A stretch of 64,000 nt of DNA from assembly GCA_017591395.1 (NCBI GenBank), contig WEDG01002931.1, positions 124,001 to 188,000 on the forward strand, given 5' to 3'. Positions 11,280 through 23,230 of the stretch are shown here, in pieces. Source of the stretch: Schistocephalus solidus. Lineage: Eukaryota; Platyhelminthes; Cestoda; Diphyllobothriidea; Diphyllobothriidae. The notes beneath the pieces are model-generated. The model was not told where the DNA came from. It did not search any database and saw only the letters and a program-made list of their open reading frames with translations. How positions within the stretch are numbered: the first letter of the stretch is position 1; every line of letters starts with the position of its first letter. The translations under genes were made by a program, and so were the position numbers.

Positions 11280-12350
11280 GAACAGGATACTAATCAACCC
11301 GTTTTAGGAAATATACCTAGAAAGGATCTTTTTGTAGATTCCAAAAGACCACACTCATCGAAGGATAACGAAATCTCTTCAGACACAGGAATAAAAAAAG
11401 ACGTTATGTAGCGTCCAGCCCATTCAGCAATAAAGAGGGAGCCGAGTTATAGGGTCGAGGATAAAGTGACTCTTGACACTGTATCTCCTAAAGGGGTCAT
11501 TATCTGGTATAACACCCATGAGCAAAGGATGAATGATAATATGGATCTAGGAGCTGGTATTCGAACAGAGAATGTTTATGCAATAAAGGTCATTCAAAAA
11601 TGGGCATCAATGGGCGAATGAAAATAACCAGGAAAAGAGTGCAGAAATGTGAACTGCACCAGGCAAATGCCCCAATCAAGACGTTTTTAAGAAGGAAACT
11701 TATAACAGAAGTTTTTTTATTTGCTAAGAAGTACATTGATTACAGGCCCTCATTCTGGAAGACCATTTATTTCTGCGATTAGGTCTTATTTTTAGATAAG
11801 CCAGCAAATTCGACACAGATGGGAATATTCGGGAAAAATTCCACCGAGAACGCACTATTTCGACAGTATCTTTCAAGAACTTCCGATGTCTGATGGTTTG
11901 GATGGCCCTCAAATTTGGAGAATGACCGATCTGGCACTCGACAACGGAGACTATTAACAGCAAGGTGTTCCTCGTAATTGAAAACGATGCCTTCGGCTAT
12001 AACAACATATATTGACACAGAATGAACACCATAATTTAGCAGGATAATGCTTCAGTTCATTGCCCTAAATATATATGAAATGTATTACGTTTACAATGAT
12101 AATATAACTTTTTAGACTTGCAATCTATGTTTATTCCTGCTAACAGTCCGGACTTGAATCCAGTCAAAAACCACTTGCAATTCACAAAAGAAACTTGCAT
12201 AAGGCAAAGAAAGGTTTTTTGATGCAAGAAAAACTTTATTTTGTGCTGCATACCTACATGGAACAAACTACTATCGATAACTTGGCTACCTCCATGTCAG
12301 ATAGATTTTGTGCTGTCATAAATGCAAACGGACAGAGTAGGAAGTACTGA
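11280..12350 (+). mobile_element. Tc1/mariner-like transposon, dead transposase
   Basis: The + strand, across several frames, carries the landmarks of a Tc1/mariner DDE transposase. FAKKYIDYRPSFWKTIYFCD at about 11720-11780 holds the first catalytic Asp region and is followed at once by a TAG. QDNASVHCP at about 12040-12066 holds the second Asp. SPDLNPVKNHL at about 12145-12175 is the third-acid block. Frameshifts and stops separate these pieces, so the enzyme is not made. A 5' part starting at ATG 11280 may be the N-terminal region but is not recognisable. I did not find clear terminal inverted repeats. The enzyme would have cut and pasted the element at TA sites. Confidence 0.8.
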
Positions 12351-15300
12351 TCCTGTACATTTTTTACAATTTAAATTAGTTTCCAGTTTCATGCACTCCC
12401 TTCCTCATGCACATTTATATTTGGCCATATTTGGTTGATTTGTAATATAGCCATTATCTTAAATTCAGGTTTTTAGTGAAATCTAATTATTTTAATGTTA
12501 GTAAATTTGAAATTACAAAAAAAATCAATGCCTTAATTTTAAGAACGATGGTTTCTTTACTGGTTTGAATCTTTGGGAGGCGCAGTGTGCACTGATTTCA
12601 CGTAAGAAGCCCTAAGTTTTGAAATCCATGAAATTTTATGAGTACGCAAATCCTGTTGAATAGTAAAAACACTGTTTTATCTTTCTGCATTCGATGTTAA
12701 GCTCTAATGAACGGGAATCCGGATATGAAAAGGGATTTTGAATAACAAATACGTGTGCCCTCAATAAAGAGACGTGAAGTGACCATTGTTTGACTTGACT
12801 AAGTTGAGCACTGTCAACCTTGAGTGCTAATCAGTGATTATTCAAATATTCCAGTTTTCTGTTTTGTATGTCCGAGGCGGTGGGTTTACAATGTTATCTC
12901 AGGATTTTCCGTAACTCCCTTTTGAAGAATCCGACACAAATTTGAAAATTTTTCGTGCAAATCATGGGACTTAATCTCTCTTCTGAATAAAAAATCTTGT
13001 ACAAGGTTCCGTATTTATATGCTATAGAGACGTCTCAACAACATAAGTTGCGCAGTTCTCAATAAAGTAGCTTTCAGCCTCATTGTTCTGTAGGTTAATG
13101 CCTTTCTAATTCTGGCTTACTATGAATTATAAAATTTTACTAGGCTTAATTTTTGACGACAGTTCTTATGCTTATTTTTTAATTAAACCAACAGTAAAAG
13201 TACTATTTTTGCAATCGATTTAGGAGCCGTAATAAACTTTATGGAGTTTGTGCATATTTTTAATGTGATTCTTTTTTATGAAGATTGAACATTAGTAAAA
13301 ACTGGTAAACTATATTACAGTGGATTATAATTATCAACTTGCAAAATTAGGTTTGTGTGGGGATCTGTTCTAACTGTGCAGGTAGGCCAGAAATCAGCAG
13401 GCGAGAGAGTTAAGTGCAGCGGGTGGTTAAAAAAATTTCGCTTTGTGTCGAGGGTAATAGTGGCGTACGAAAACGTAAGGAACCCTGTTATTCAGTTCAA
13501 AATCAACATGGCTGGAAATATGTGCACAGTAAATTGATAAGGATAAGGGATGGAAATAAACAAGAGAATACAGCATCTCTTCACTGAAATACAACAAATT
13601 CGTGACAGATTTTTCAAATTCAAGACATATGGCTCGGTAAGGGAAAAAAATTTTTACGATTCAGGTACTCATATCACCAAACTACTTGTGATCTAGATCG
13701 GTTCTTCTTGCGGTTAGGTAGATCGTTAGGATATGAAAAAAAAATTGTGGAGTTCACTGTAACGTCCGATGACTTCAAAGTTAACACGTACACGGGCCCA
13801 TAAAGCAGCTGCAGTTGTTTTCAATCCGTGTGAGTACTGAACAGAGTCGCTAAGCACCATACCGATCACACAAATACAGTGGTCATTAGAAGAAACAGCA
13901 AAATGTAGGAAAAGTGTTCTAATAATCAAAAAATAGAGATGCGTAAAAGGTTATAAAAGATGATAGGGAAGTGAGCGTTACATGCAGATCTGTCCCAGAT
14001 TGAGTGAGAAAATTTCACCTTGTCCGTTTGATTATCTCTGGGGATTGCAGCACTGTGGGCAGGGATGAAACGTGAGTGTGCTGGCATCGAGCGGGAGCAA
14101 ACGATACAGTCTGCGGTGGCGATAACTGTGGTGACGGGATTCAGCGTTTGATAGAGGAAAGGAAACCGGCATCGTTGCTGATGCTCGATCACTCCGACCC
14201 TATCCTGAGCCCGCGTCAAAGCGAGTTTACACTCCAGTTGAACAACCTGTTCACTCTAGTAGTGCGTAACTTAAGCCCTCCTGAGTTGCAGCACTATCCT
14301 CAGTGCTTTAGAGATGTGTGTGCTCCTCTCCACTCCACCGCTGCCACCATTGTAGCGTCCGGCCGGAGAAAGGTAGTGGGAATCCGGTAGTTGCGGGTAG
14401 ATACGTGATCTGGTTTAACACCCGAGGAGGTCATTTCTTCAGGGATCTTGTCTAAAAGTTAATGAATCTCAGAACGGGCGGAGTCATGTGTAGTCTGAAT
14501 ATTCGAAATGATATGAAAATAGTTTATATAAAAAAAGGTTTATTGGTAACGTAACAAGCTTGATAGAAACGGAAAAACGATACAAACATACGTTGAGAAA
14601 TTAAAATGCAAACTGAACGGAAATATGGAAACAGAACACTCTTTTGGCAGCGTAGCAAAACAAAAACGTAACAGGAAAACGGTGCAAATGTTTGTCAATA
14701 TTTACAAACGTTAACTTATCAGGATTCGGTAGGCGGAGATCTGCTCACACGAGATTGCCCTCCACTGGTATCTGCAAAACCGGGTCTGGAGTGTCTGTTA
14801 CAGGACATTAAAAAAAATCAGTATGGTAATATCGCAAGCGATTTTGGAATTTGTTTTATCACGCCGTATGCGTCTGTTCAGGTATTATGAAACAGTATAA
14901 GCATTTTTTCTGTCAGGAACATAGTAGAGTGATCAGTTAGAATCATATATAGATTTAAGGCACATTTTACGGAGGCCTGCGACGAACACATGTCTAAATA
15001 CTGTGAAAATATAAAAACGATTTGGTAGAATACGCACACGAGGAGTGTATATGAGATGCTTGGATCTTTGTTGAAACCTTTAGCAGTTGTGCTTACATCA
15101 AATATGCTTTACAAAATAAAATATATTTTGTTCACTTCACACCGATCGCACACTTGGGCATTATAAAAGAGATAAAGCGCTTTCCTTGCAAATTAATATG
15201 TTTGAACTCGAAGTTCTAACTACCAAACGTTTGCACGAAAAGTCAAGTATGCGTGCGTCTCAAAGAAATCTTGAAAATGCATTGTTATTTATAATTTATT

Positions 15301-16239
15301 TTACCATGCAGCCTGAAAGAGTTATTATTTCGGGCAAGCATGTACGTATCCAATCAGCAGCCCCTACCAGATTAAGTATTTGGTAGAACATGGACAGTAT
15401 TTCCGTATTTATACTACTTACCTACATTGTATTGTTTTTTTCGTAATTTATAATTTTAGAGTTTACGGCGAATCAGCAAATTTAACTAAGAAATCGTTGC
15501 GGCTTAATAAAAGTGAAGTCAGGGCTGACTTTTGATTTTTTCAAGAACACTATTCTGGTAAAGCTTTGAGACTCCTCATGTTTGACAAATTCATTGTGCC
15601 CTTAAAAATTTAAGTTAAAAAATTAGTTTCACGTCTGTCCATGTTAGAGAAGAATTAGGAAACATTTTTTTTCAAATTTTCCAAGTCCTCTTTTTTTAGA
15701 TAGACTTTTGTCCTTTATACAGAGGTTTTGGCAGGCTACCAATATTTATTGGATATCGTCACATACTGGCCCACATACGAAACCCTTTTCAGTCAGTCAG
15801 TGTTGCTTCCATTTGCCGAGCATTCAAGAAAATACGATCAGCAGACGAAGGCATTTATTTCCAGCAAGCCATTAACACACAACAAATATCAGAGTTTCTG
15901 TTTTTCTTCGCCAGTTTTATAAATTTGCGTGTTATTTAGCCATCCGATTGTCGCTTTTTCGCCGGACAATGTACTATTTTCAACTTCCAACCACCTTTTT
16001 CTAATTCATGTAGTGCACTGCAAACCAAAATTTACAGTATGGAGTGGTAGATTGTGTTCTTAATGTCAGTGGATGGATTTGTGCTGAAAATTAATAAAAA
16101 TTCACTGTAACAAAGTATTTATGTTACACTTTACAGTGAAACCAGAGTAAGATATGAGTAATTATGTTCATTTTCTGACCTCGTATTCCAGAACGCAACG
16201 AGAAAGCGAAAGTCTGTGGAAGTTTTTCAGGTAGAGGCC
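12351..16239. other. no gene established; AT-rich DNA with doubtful open frames
   Basis: Mostly AT-rich unassigned DNA. A string near 12715-12800 (CCCTCAATAAAG followed by TGACTTGAC) resembles the 3' ends of the CR1-like family and may be a lone LINE tail. The + frame 14076-14390 (MCWHRAGANDTVCGGDNCGD..., 104 codons) and the overlapping minus frame 14219-13926 are both open, and neither matches a family I know. The + frame has plausible amino-acid composition around PPELQHYPQCFRDVCAPLHS. An unknown exon or transposon fragment cannot be excluded. Confidence 0.4.
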
Positions 16240-16646
16240 CAATAGCCGGGTCCCGTACAGATAGTTAAGTCATGCCCTTCAGTCTTAGTTATATGGGTTA
16301 TATATGGGTTATATGGGTAGTTATATGGGAGGGGCATAAAGAGAGGGAAAAGGAGCGAATAAAAAGGAAAAAGCCAAAAAGTAAACAACGCGGGTGTTCC
16401 ATGGCAACGCCCCCAGACACCACACACTAGCCAACCGATCCGAAGGGACGGCATACAGAAGGATGCTCTATCTGGGTTATAAACCGCGGACCCCGCCGCG
16501 TTTCTGAACGATGAAAACAAATGGACAGGAGCTAAGGAAGAGGGAACAAATGGACAAAAATCATGGGTTTGTAAAATAACTAAAATTCGCTACCCATAAT
16601 TGTTGAAAAGCAATCATAAAATTAGCTTTGAGGGACCCGGCTATTG
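16240..16646. mobile_element. 407-bp element with perfect 15-bp terminal inverted repeats (MITE-like)
   Basis: CAATAGCCGGGTCCC at 16240-16254 is exactly matched by its reverse complement GGGACCCGGCTATTG at 16632-16646. The interior has a short tandem run of TTATATGGG-type units (about 16288-16330) and no transposase. Size, termini and lack of coding capacity fit a non-autonomous DNA transposon. I could not identify a convincing target-site duplication in the flanks, and no second copy is visible in this window. Confidence 0.65.
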
Positions 16647-17659
16647 TGCTTCCCCTGTGTTTCATTAGCAGCCGATCAAATGACTACGTTTCATTAGTCC
16701 AACTTTACATATTTTAACATAGCTGATGACTTAGTAGCAGCTGTAAACGTTTTTTTTCTTTAAACATAGGGAAGAAAGTATGATCACTCTTATTTCAACG
16801 GTGCATATGCATTAAAAACCCATTCGAAGTTATGGACGGGCGGGGGTTGATACAAACCGTATCTTTTAGGCAAATATTTGTCAATAGAAAGGACTGTGGG
16901 TATTTCTTCAAGATCTCCCTCTGATCCTTTCCCAAAATCGTTTGATAGTCACTCTAAACTGCCTGCCTGGGGGCCAGTGGAAGAGGCAATTGAGTGGAGG
17001 CTACCAAAGTCTGAATTATTAGCTCTCTAATGACGCTTATTGCTGCTCTTGCATGCATGACAGCTGGCGTGCCCCATTAAACATCCTTATTGGCCACTTA
17101 TTTACTGGAAGTCCTGATGACCCCATATTTGAAGGACTTATTAATTACCGGCTGAGCTGTTTGGACTGGCGTCATTTGTCATTCTTTTAATTAATATCAC
17201 CGTCCGAGGACCATGAATCATCGACTCAAATGTCCTGTCTGTCTTTTATTGTCTTCGATTACGATGCAGAGAAGGTGGTGCATTGGGTAGCAACATCGAT
17301 AAATGACCATGAGAAGTGGGGCATACAATTTATATCCAGTGTTTGGTGTCGACCTCCTTGTATTGACCCAATCTTTATGTGCCCTTCCCTGCCTCCAGTT
17401 TTATTGACTGTTTTGCCATCAGAGCCAGGTGTAAGAGAAGGAGCGAGTGTGGTAGATGCTTTCCAAGTCTACGCTCATGCGCTATTGGCCAGACGGTGGA
17501 TACCATCAGAAACAACAATCAAACGGTGTATGCGGCTACTATGTGGGGTGTTTATCTCCCAGTCCGACACAAATTCCTTTGTATGAACTTGGAAACGAAT
17601 AATTTGCGCTTCTCCTCCCATTTAGTTGAATCCAAACTTATAGATCAGGATTTACAACT
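16647..17659 (+). other. upstream region of the Ig/FN3 gene, possible promoter and 5' UTR
   Basis: No repeat or coding segment is recognised here. Open frames at 17230-17586 and 17379-17681 overlap each other and show no domain. A TGA at 17627-17629 is in frame with the proposed start codon at 17660 and closes that frame upstream. No convincing promoter element could be picked out by eye. Confidence 0.35.
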
Positions 17660-17753
17660 ATGGCCGTCCGAATTGGAATAAGAGGCACAGGCAGATTAGA
17701 AGCCAGTTTCACGTTCGCCCTTGCGATCCTATATCTGTTATTTTTCCAAGTCG
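17660..17753 (+). CDS. probable first coding exon: signal peptide
   Basis: ATG at 17660 in a good start context (ACTATGG), with an in-frame TGA 33 bp upstream. It encodes 31 residues: a basic N-region (MAVRIGIRGTGRLEAS) and a hydrophobic core (FTFALAILYLLFFQV). This is the classic shape of a secretory signal peptide. The exon ends at a strong donor (TCG|GTAAGT) in phase 1, the usual phase for exons entering extracellular Ig-type modules. It lies 5.1 kb upstream of the first certain exon of the Ig/FN3 gene on the same strand. Linkage to that gene is inferred, not shown, because at least one exon between 17754 and 22849 is missing. An independent gene is the alternative. Confidence 0.5.
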
Positions 17754-20433
17754 GTAAGTCTGAGTGTTACATACATACATCAAATGCATTGTTTCATTGT
17801 AAAAATAGACCAAGGACTTAAAATTATAATATTTTCCATACCGACATTCATATCCGGTTAAACCAAACGAGTTTACATGCCAAAATAGCTGAAATTTATA
17901 TTTCTGATCGGTTCAAAAATTAGGCTTATGTAAAATAATTCCAGATTCTCAGTATTTCCAAGCCAAAATTCTTCGCCAGAATCAACATATCACCACCCGA
18001 CTCTAGTTATAACAAGGGGTTTTATACAAAGTCTTTTGAGACGCGTTGCATGCTTTTGCCATTTTGAAAATGTTGTCCGCTTGATAGCTGCCACTTTTTA
18101 TGTCCTCTTCTCTCTTGGTAGATTTTTCGGTCTGATTAAACTAGCTTCAAAATTCGTCCAAGGAGCATGAAGTTAAAGTGTTCTGGGCAGCATTGCTGCG
18201 TATCCGGGTCATGTTTTAAAGCTCCTTTATATTTACCTCCAGATGACACCTTCCCTGCACACTGCCACATCTCTCTATCTCTCTCGCACAATATCCTAAG
18301 TAACCGTTATCTGCCCTTTGTGATCCTTCATCGGCTGGGTCTTTATACGCTCGACATTCGGGAGGTGGGGAGATTATGTTTAATTTCCTGCGGTTAATTA
18401 GTTGGGTGACATTTGATCTTCACCATAGCGATCAGCAGTTGCCATTGTCGAAATAGCAACAGTTTCTCAATCCTGGGCGTTTGGTGATCCTCTTTGTTCA
18501 GATCTTTAAATAGCATATGAAATATTAAATGAGGAAATTTGTTAAGTACTAAAAATTGGGGTTAACCGGGTCTGATAGGCTCACTTAATCAGCCACACTC
18601 GTGATGAACACCAATCGCTGGATAGAAGCCGGTCGCCTTCCAGTCTGGTAGAAGGTCACCTATTTATGATCCTACTACCAAGGGACTGAGTTAGTGCACC
18701 CTGGGACGCCAATCGTATTCACTGCATTTCCACCCCAAAGTGACTCTTGAAAACAAATTGCAGATCAAACATTCCAACACTACTCGAAATTAAAGTAATG
18801 CATCACAGTTGGTATAGAGCCTTGAGCTCAACGACCCTCCTCAGCAGGCCACTGCAACAGAACTAGGGCATTCTGTAAACAATAAACCTTACTGAGTATA
18901 TTTACCAACAACGAGTTACGCTGTGGTTTCTCTAGGTAAGCGAAATGTCCACTAACATCTAAGTTGTCCTCTTTCAAATGTTCCCTTTTATTGCACATGA
19001 GAATAAGTATCCACGTATTACAGGTGACTTTGCGCTAAATTTCAAGGGGTTTCTCGTACCGCGTGATGCCTTTCTTCCTTCAAAATGAGTAAGATCAGCA
19101 GTGGCCAAAATTTTCATCAGTTGGACTTACAAGTGTGCATCGTACTCTATCGCGCTTTACTGTTTAAAGATTTGCGGTAAGCAAAAGCTCGGTAAGGTTT
19201 AAATATTCTGGGAGACAGGATTTGTCGAATCGTGTTTCAATGTGGTGATGATGCCTTTAGCGCTATTTAGCTGACCAGGTGACGTGTGCATTATTGCTGA
19301 GAGGGTGGGGGCTGAACAGACATTCCATGGGGAATCGCGAAGGCGATGTCGGCAGACTTTGCTCCACTCTAAAACGACTATTCTACCCACACAGCACATA
19401 GTCCGACCTAACGTACGACGCAGTAACCTTTCAGGACAAGCCCGGTGATAGAGGGGTTGCACCCACAGGCAAAATTTGAGCAAGCCTAAAAGGCGTTCGT
19501 GTCGGTTCGTACGCTAAATGATGGAACTTAAACAGCCCTGACTTAGCACAGGCTTACCGATTGCAAATTGTTGGTTTTAAGTCGAGGGAAGGCTAGGCTT
19601 CTGGCTTGTTGTTTTTCCGGGCAGGTGTAGTTCCCTTTAACTCTAGCGTATAGATGCGGTCTTTCGGTGTGCAGTTGTGTCAAATTCGATTACCACAAAA
19701 CCGGAGAGATTTTTTTGGACAGTGCCAGCTATTGACTAATCTCAGGGTAATGGTAAAGTGTCTGTAACAACGAAATGTATGATCCTGTAAAGGCAGTTGG
19801 ATTTGCGGTCGCACCTCCTTAACACCGAAGAGGCATGTCTGTCCACCCCCAAAGCTGTCCTTTTCATTCCACAGAGGCAACCTACAGCGCATCTGAACAA
19901 TTATTTTTTATTGATTTAGCTCTTTTTTAAAAACCCAATAATCGAAAAGGAAATACTGTGGCCTACAATGCAAAAATTGTGGCCATTTTTCCCTTCACCT
20001 GTTAATTTCCCCATCTAGTTTGCCAACTGCGTAGTGCACTTCACAAGAGCATACCTGCAACCGTTTTAGCATGTCGGTTGGTTTCCCGAAAGCTTCTCAG
20101 ATAAACGAGTATCTACCAACCTCTAGCTGACATTAGTGTCGAGTAGTTTAACAGATTTCTTAGCAAAAACCCACTTTTCACAGACTTTTGATTAGAGATC
20201 TTAAGAACAAGTTCGAGGGGGTCACGCCAAAGCACTGGGTAGTCTGCAGTGATAACAAGGAAGTTGTGCGCACAGGCCGAGAACCACTTCGTGTCGTCTC
20301 AGGGACAAAACTGTGTATAAACCTCATTCCGGACACATGAACAATGCGTCATATCCCTTCGCAAAATATGCTAGCAATAATAAAAATTAATTCGTGCTTA
20401 AAAACTCTCATTTTCTCCATTCAATTTCCGCAG
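17754..20433 (+). other. intron-like stretch, no supported feature
   Basis: I looked here for an Ig exon starting with two bases and ending with one base of a codon, and found none with both good splice sites and a D.G.Y.C motif. A lone arm of the telomere-like repeat (GCGCTAAATTTCAAGGGG) lies at about 19032-19049. Confidence 0.35.
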
Positions 20434-20840
20434 TCCAACCGGACAGTAGACAAATAGGGCATACGTAAAGTAAAAGTAGAATCGCACAATTGGATGAATT
20501 CACGAAAACTTTGATTTTGAATTGTTGTGTTTCGGACGGTAAGTTCTGGAGGAGAGTGCACACCGTGGGGGCACTTTTTTCGCAGCTTTCGGTAACCTGC
20601 TTTTCCATCAGAGCTGAAAAAATTAGGGGGGTTTTCAGGAACTCTGGTGGCAGGATCATTTCATTTTGGAATACTTTCTTCTTGAACAGTGGAACGAAAG
20701 CATTCTGTTTCAGGCAGTTGGGTAGGCAGCAGTCTGAGGAAATAAATAATTTTTTTAACATACCAAAAACACTTTTACTATGTAAGAAGCAAGATTGTGG
20801 TGCCGACTGTGTGATTCTCAACTACCGACAGACGACTTGA
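20434..20840 (+). other. candidate Ig-like coding stretch (uncertain, in-frame stop)
   Basis: A very good acceptor (CATTCAATTTCCGCAG) ends at 20433, and the phase would accept the signal-peptide exon. The frame reads QPDSRQIGHT, then TAA (20466-20468), then from 20481 IAQLDEFTKTLILNCCVSDG. There is a strong GTAAGT donor at 20539. If read through, the same frame stays open to 20840. It contains LSVTC, ISFW and KKQDCGADCVILN, which loosely resemble the Cys, Trp and D.G..C landmarks of an Ig fold. The stop lies inside a 15-nt GT...AG segment (20465-20479). The minus strand is also open across 20408-20821, which weakens the case. It could be a real Ig exon, a broken one, or chance. Confidence 0.25.
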
Positions 20841-21229
20841 TGCTTATATATGAGAGCAGTGAGGAAGGCCGGCCAAGCTAAGTGGGCAATCAGTAAATAA
20901 TGAAAGCGGAAAACGACCCTCAATGCCCAGTCAAAGACACTGGAATACAGTTCTAAGGCAAACATTAAAAAGCACCAAGGAACCATTACGGAGCTCTGAT
21001 CAAAGCCATTCCCAATGCATATCGTACACTATAGAATAAAAACCATATATATTAAGAGAAACTACCATATGTTTGGTTGAAAGTCGGTTATACAATAACC
21101 GTGCAATTCTTCCAGTCCGTGCCTGTAAGATATCAAAATACCTTAAAATTTACGGATATTTAACGAACTTTTCCCATGATAGTCAACTCGGTACGTGGGG
21201 ATATGGAGACCCTGCCCAAGTAAGAAATT

Positions 21230-21490
21230 TGGGTCTGCATATAATTTCAGGAAGGGTAAGTATTCACATGTCCTAACTCTAGCATTAACCCTAGCATAAA
21301 ACTAAACCGTAGTCCAAAGCGTGACCCCAACCATACGGCTAGCTTTTACCTTAACCCTAACCGTAAAGCAATCCCTTACCCTAGCCAAAAACCTAACCCT
21401 TTTTTCCCTGGAAGTTGGCACAAAGGGACTAGTGTTGCGGGCTGTTCCCGTTCTCGAGTCCCGTTTAGGGGGCCATATAATTCATCCTTA
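21230..21490 (+). repeat. telomere-like dispersed repeat, copy 1 (CTAACC orientation)
   Basis: An arm motif ATAATTTCAGGAAGG (21241-21255) is followed by ACATGTCCTAACTC. A degenerate CTAACC/CCCTAA-type core follows (about 21272-21400), then an inverted arm CCCTGGAAGTTGGCAC (about 21407-21422). The same arm-core-arm layout recurs at other sites in the window. A short (GT)n run follows at about 21632-21646. Confidence 0.7.
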
Positions 21491-22849
21491 CCGTGAACTC
21501 CTCCTAGTGGACAATAGCCCTCGTCACCGAATTGGGATTGATGTGCAGGTGATACGTAGAGAGCCCTGGCTGTGTTTGAGAGGGTAGATATCCTCCGGTC
21601 ATCGTTGTGCTTGCTGTTGAGTGGGGGACAACGAGTGTGTGTGTGTGCTGATAATGTATACCTTGCCGTCGAACCGGTGGGCCGGGTCCCGGGTATTCCA
21701 AACTACACCAAATAAGCAACCTTGATTCGTTTTCGCTTTTATGCATGCCAGAGGTGAGGAAGGTGATGGACGGTTTACCCATGGGGATGCCACGAGCGAC
21801 TTTTAGAGACATCACATCATATGAGCTCTTCCAAGCAATATGCAAACGACTGAACTTCTTCAAAAGTATACAGATGTTGAAGGCATCGGTAGCCTTTTTA
21901 GCACTGTACGTAAAGACCGCGGAGTAGAACATTAACAAACTTGGTCCATGCTTGATTTTCTCTGAAAGTAAGATGTATATTACTTAAAAATGTATAACCC
22001 TCCTGCCACGGATACTCAATCGTAAAAAAAAACAGAAGGAACGTACAAAAAAGTACTGGGGGTGCTAGCTGTCGTACGTTTCGGGTGATTTTGAAGGTGA
22101 CTTCAAACTTGCTGAGTATGCAGGCAAATGTGCGCCCGGCTCCCCCAGAGTCAAGGTCTCTCCTGGACGTTCGTCGGGCTATCCTCCCCTGTCAAGGGTG
22201 AGTTACTTGCTAGCTGTTGTCCGAGAGCCCTCCGCCGAAATCGAATTTGCGGTCAGACGGCGTGTATCCTTTTAACTGGTCTCCTAGCCATTCGTATTTG
22301 GTGATTGAGTTTGTTCTTGGCGAAGTCAATCTATCAGCAGAAGTCAATCCGTGAGAAGTCATGTGGGGGGGTGGTGGGTTGTGGCCGGGGTTCAGCCAGC
22401 CAGATGCCGACAGAACCACAGGCCGTCCTGAAGCAACAGTGGCCCCCATATATGGTTGGCGCGACTCTAATGGTGTTAAGCCACCTGATCAATGACACTT
22501 CATGCTCTCATCAGTCGCAAAGGTGTGGGGGGGGGTGGTGGTGCGGGCGGCTGTGTTTGCGGTTAGCAGAAAGGGGTGGCAGCTACGCGCCAACGCATTG
22601 CTCACCCCCCTCCCCTCCCCCTCGTTAAGTGGCCTAACAACTCTCCGACATGAGTGGTCTCTAGTCCAAAACTCTGATGCCGTATTATGCTGGTAAAGGC
22701 CTAACGCAGTTCGGGTTATCATAGGTCGTGGTTGAAAATCCTATATTAGCGTTCTGATACTATCAGTAAGGTATTCTTGAGATTCCTGGTGAATTCCAAT
22801 TGACATCGTGTATTCTCTTCTTGCTTCTTTTCCTCGAAAGACTTAACAG
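21491..22849. other. no gene seen; G/C-rich patches
   Basis: Presumed intron. It includes a short (GT)n run (21632-21646) and G- and C-rich tracts near 22360-22380 and 22525-22620. Open frames here are short, overlap on both strands and resemble nothing known. Confidence 0.4.
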
Positions 22850-22910
22850 TGGCCGTCAATGCAATGGAGGAGGCAAAAACAACGGTTTTATACAATCAGT
22901 CTCTTCTCAG
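22850..22910 (+). CDS. exon: C-terminal strand of an Ig-like domain
   Basis: 61 bp between a pyrimidine-rich acceptor (CTTAACAG) and a perfect donor (CTCAG|GTAAGT). Two leading bases (TG) complete a codon from the missing upstream exon, and the rest reads AVNAMEEAKTTVLYNQSLL. The A.N...EA.TTV pattern is the F-G turn and G strand of an Ig domain (typically C.A.N..G.A.....L). The exon ends with two bases (AG), which join the single G of the next exon to make Arg. The upstream exon should end in ...Y.C plus one base and was not found. Confidence 0.7.
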
Positions 22911-22954
22911 GTAAGTCAACTTGTGCTGAAAATCCCCGTCCGCCGCCTAAACAG

Positions 22955-23230
22955 GACAGGATTAAGGCGAGGGTTAGGGTTGGGTTTCAGTTTGAGGTTA
23001 ATATCAGAGTTGGAGCAAGGATCATGTTTAGGCTAAGATTAAAGGTTATTATCGTGTTATCTGTGGGGTTTAGGTTAAGGGTAAGGCTAGGATTAAGGTT
23101 AAGGTATAAGTGTTAACTCACGGATATATTTACCCATCCTGAAATTTACCGTAACGCCACCTATTTAAGATGGGCGGCGCGGCTCCTATTCCCCTATCCT
23201 GTTAAGGGCGGCCATACCAGGCGTTCTGAG
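22955..23230 (-). repeat. telomere-like dispersed repeat, copy 2 (TTAGGG orientation)
   Basis: Core of degenerate GGTTAGGG/AGGTTAAGG units at about 22965-23110, then the arm ATCCTGAAATTTACCG (about 23138-23153), a GATGGGCGGC segment, and CTCCTATTCCCCTATCCTG (about 23183-23201). The last string matches CCTATTCCCGTGTTCTG in the 61.6-61.9 kb copy. The left arm is unclear. The copy lies inside the intron between the first two certain exons of the Ig/FN3 gene. Confidence 0.65.

Noticed and set aside
11409..14460. Possible LTR pair, since TGTAGCGTCC occurs near 11409 and 14349 with GATCTGGTTTAACACCC-like text after each
   Set aside because: Only about ten exact bases plus weak downstream similarity. 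No primer-binding site, gag or pol between them, and a Tc1-like element occupies the interval.
19080..19175. Possible missing Ig exon ending ...KIC before GTAAGC
   Set aside because: The phase fits the 22850 exon and C.AVN would be formed. There is no D.G.Y before the Cys, the acceptor is poor and an in-frame TGA lies just upstream.
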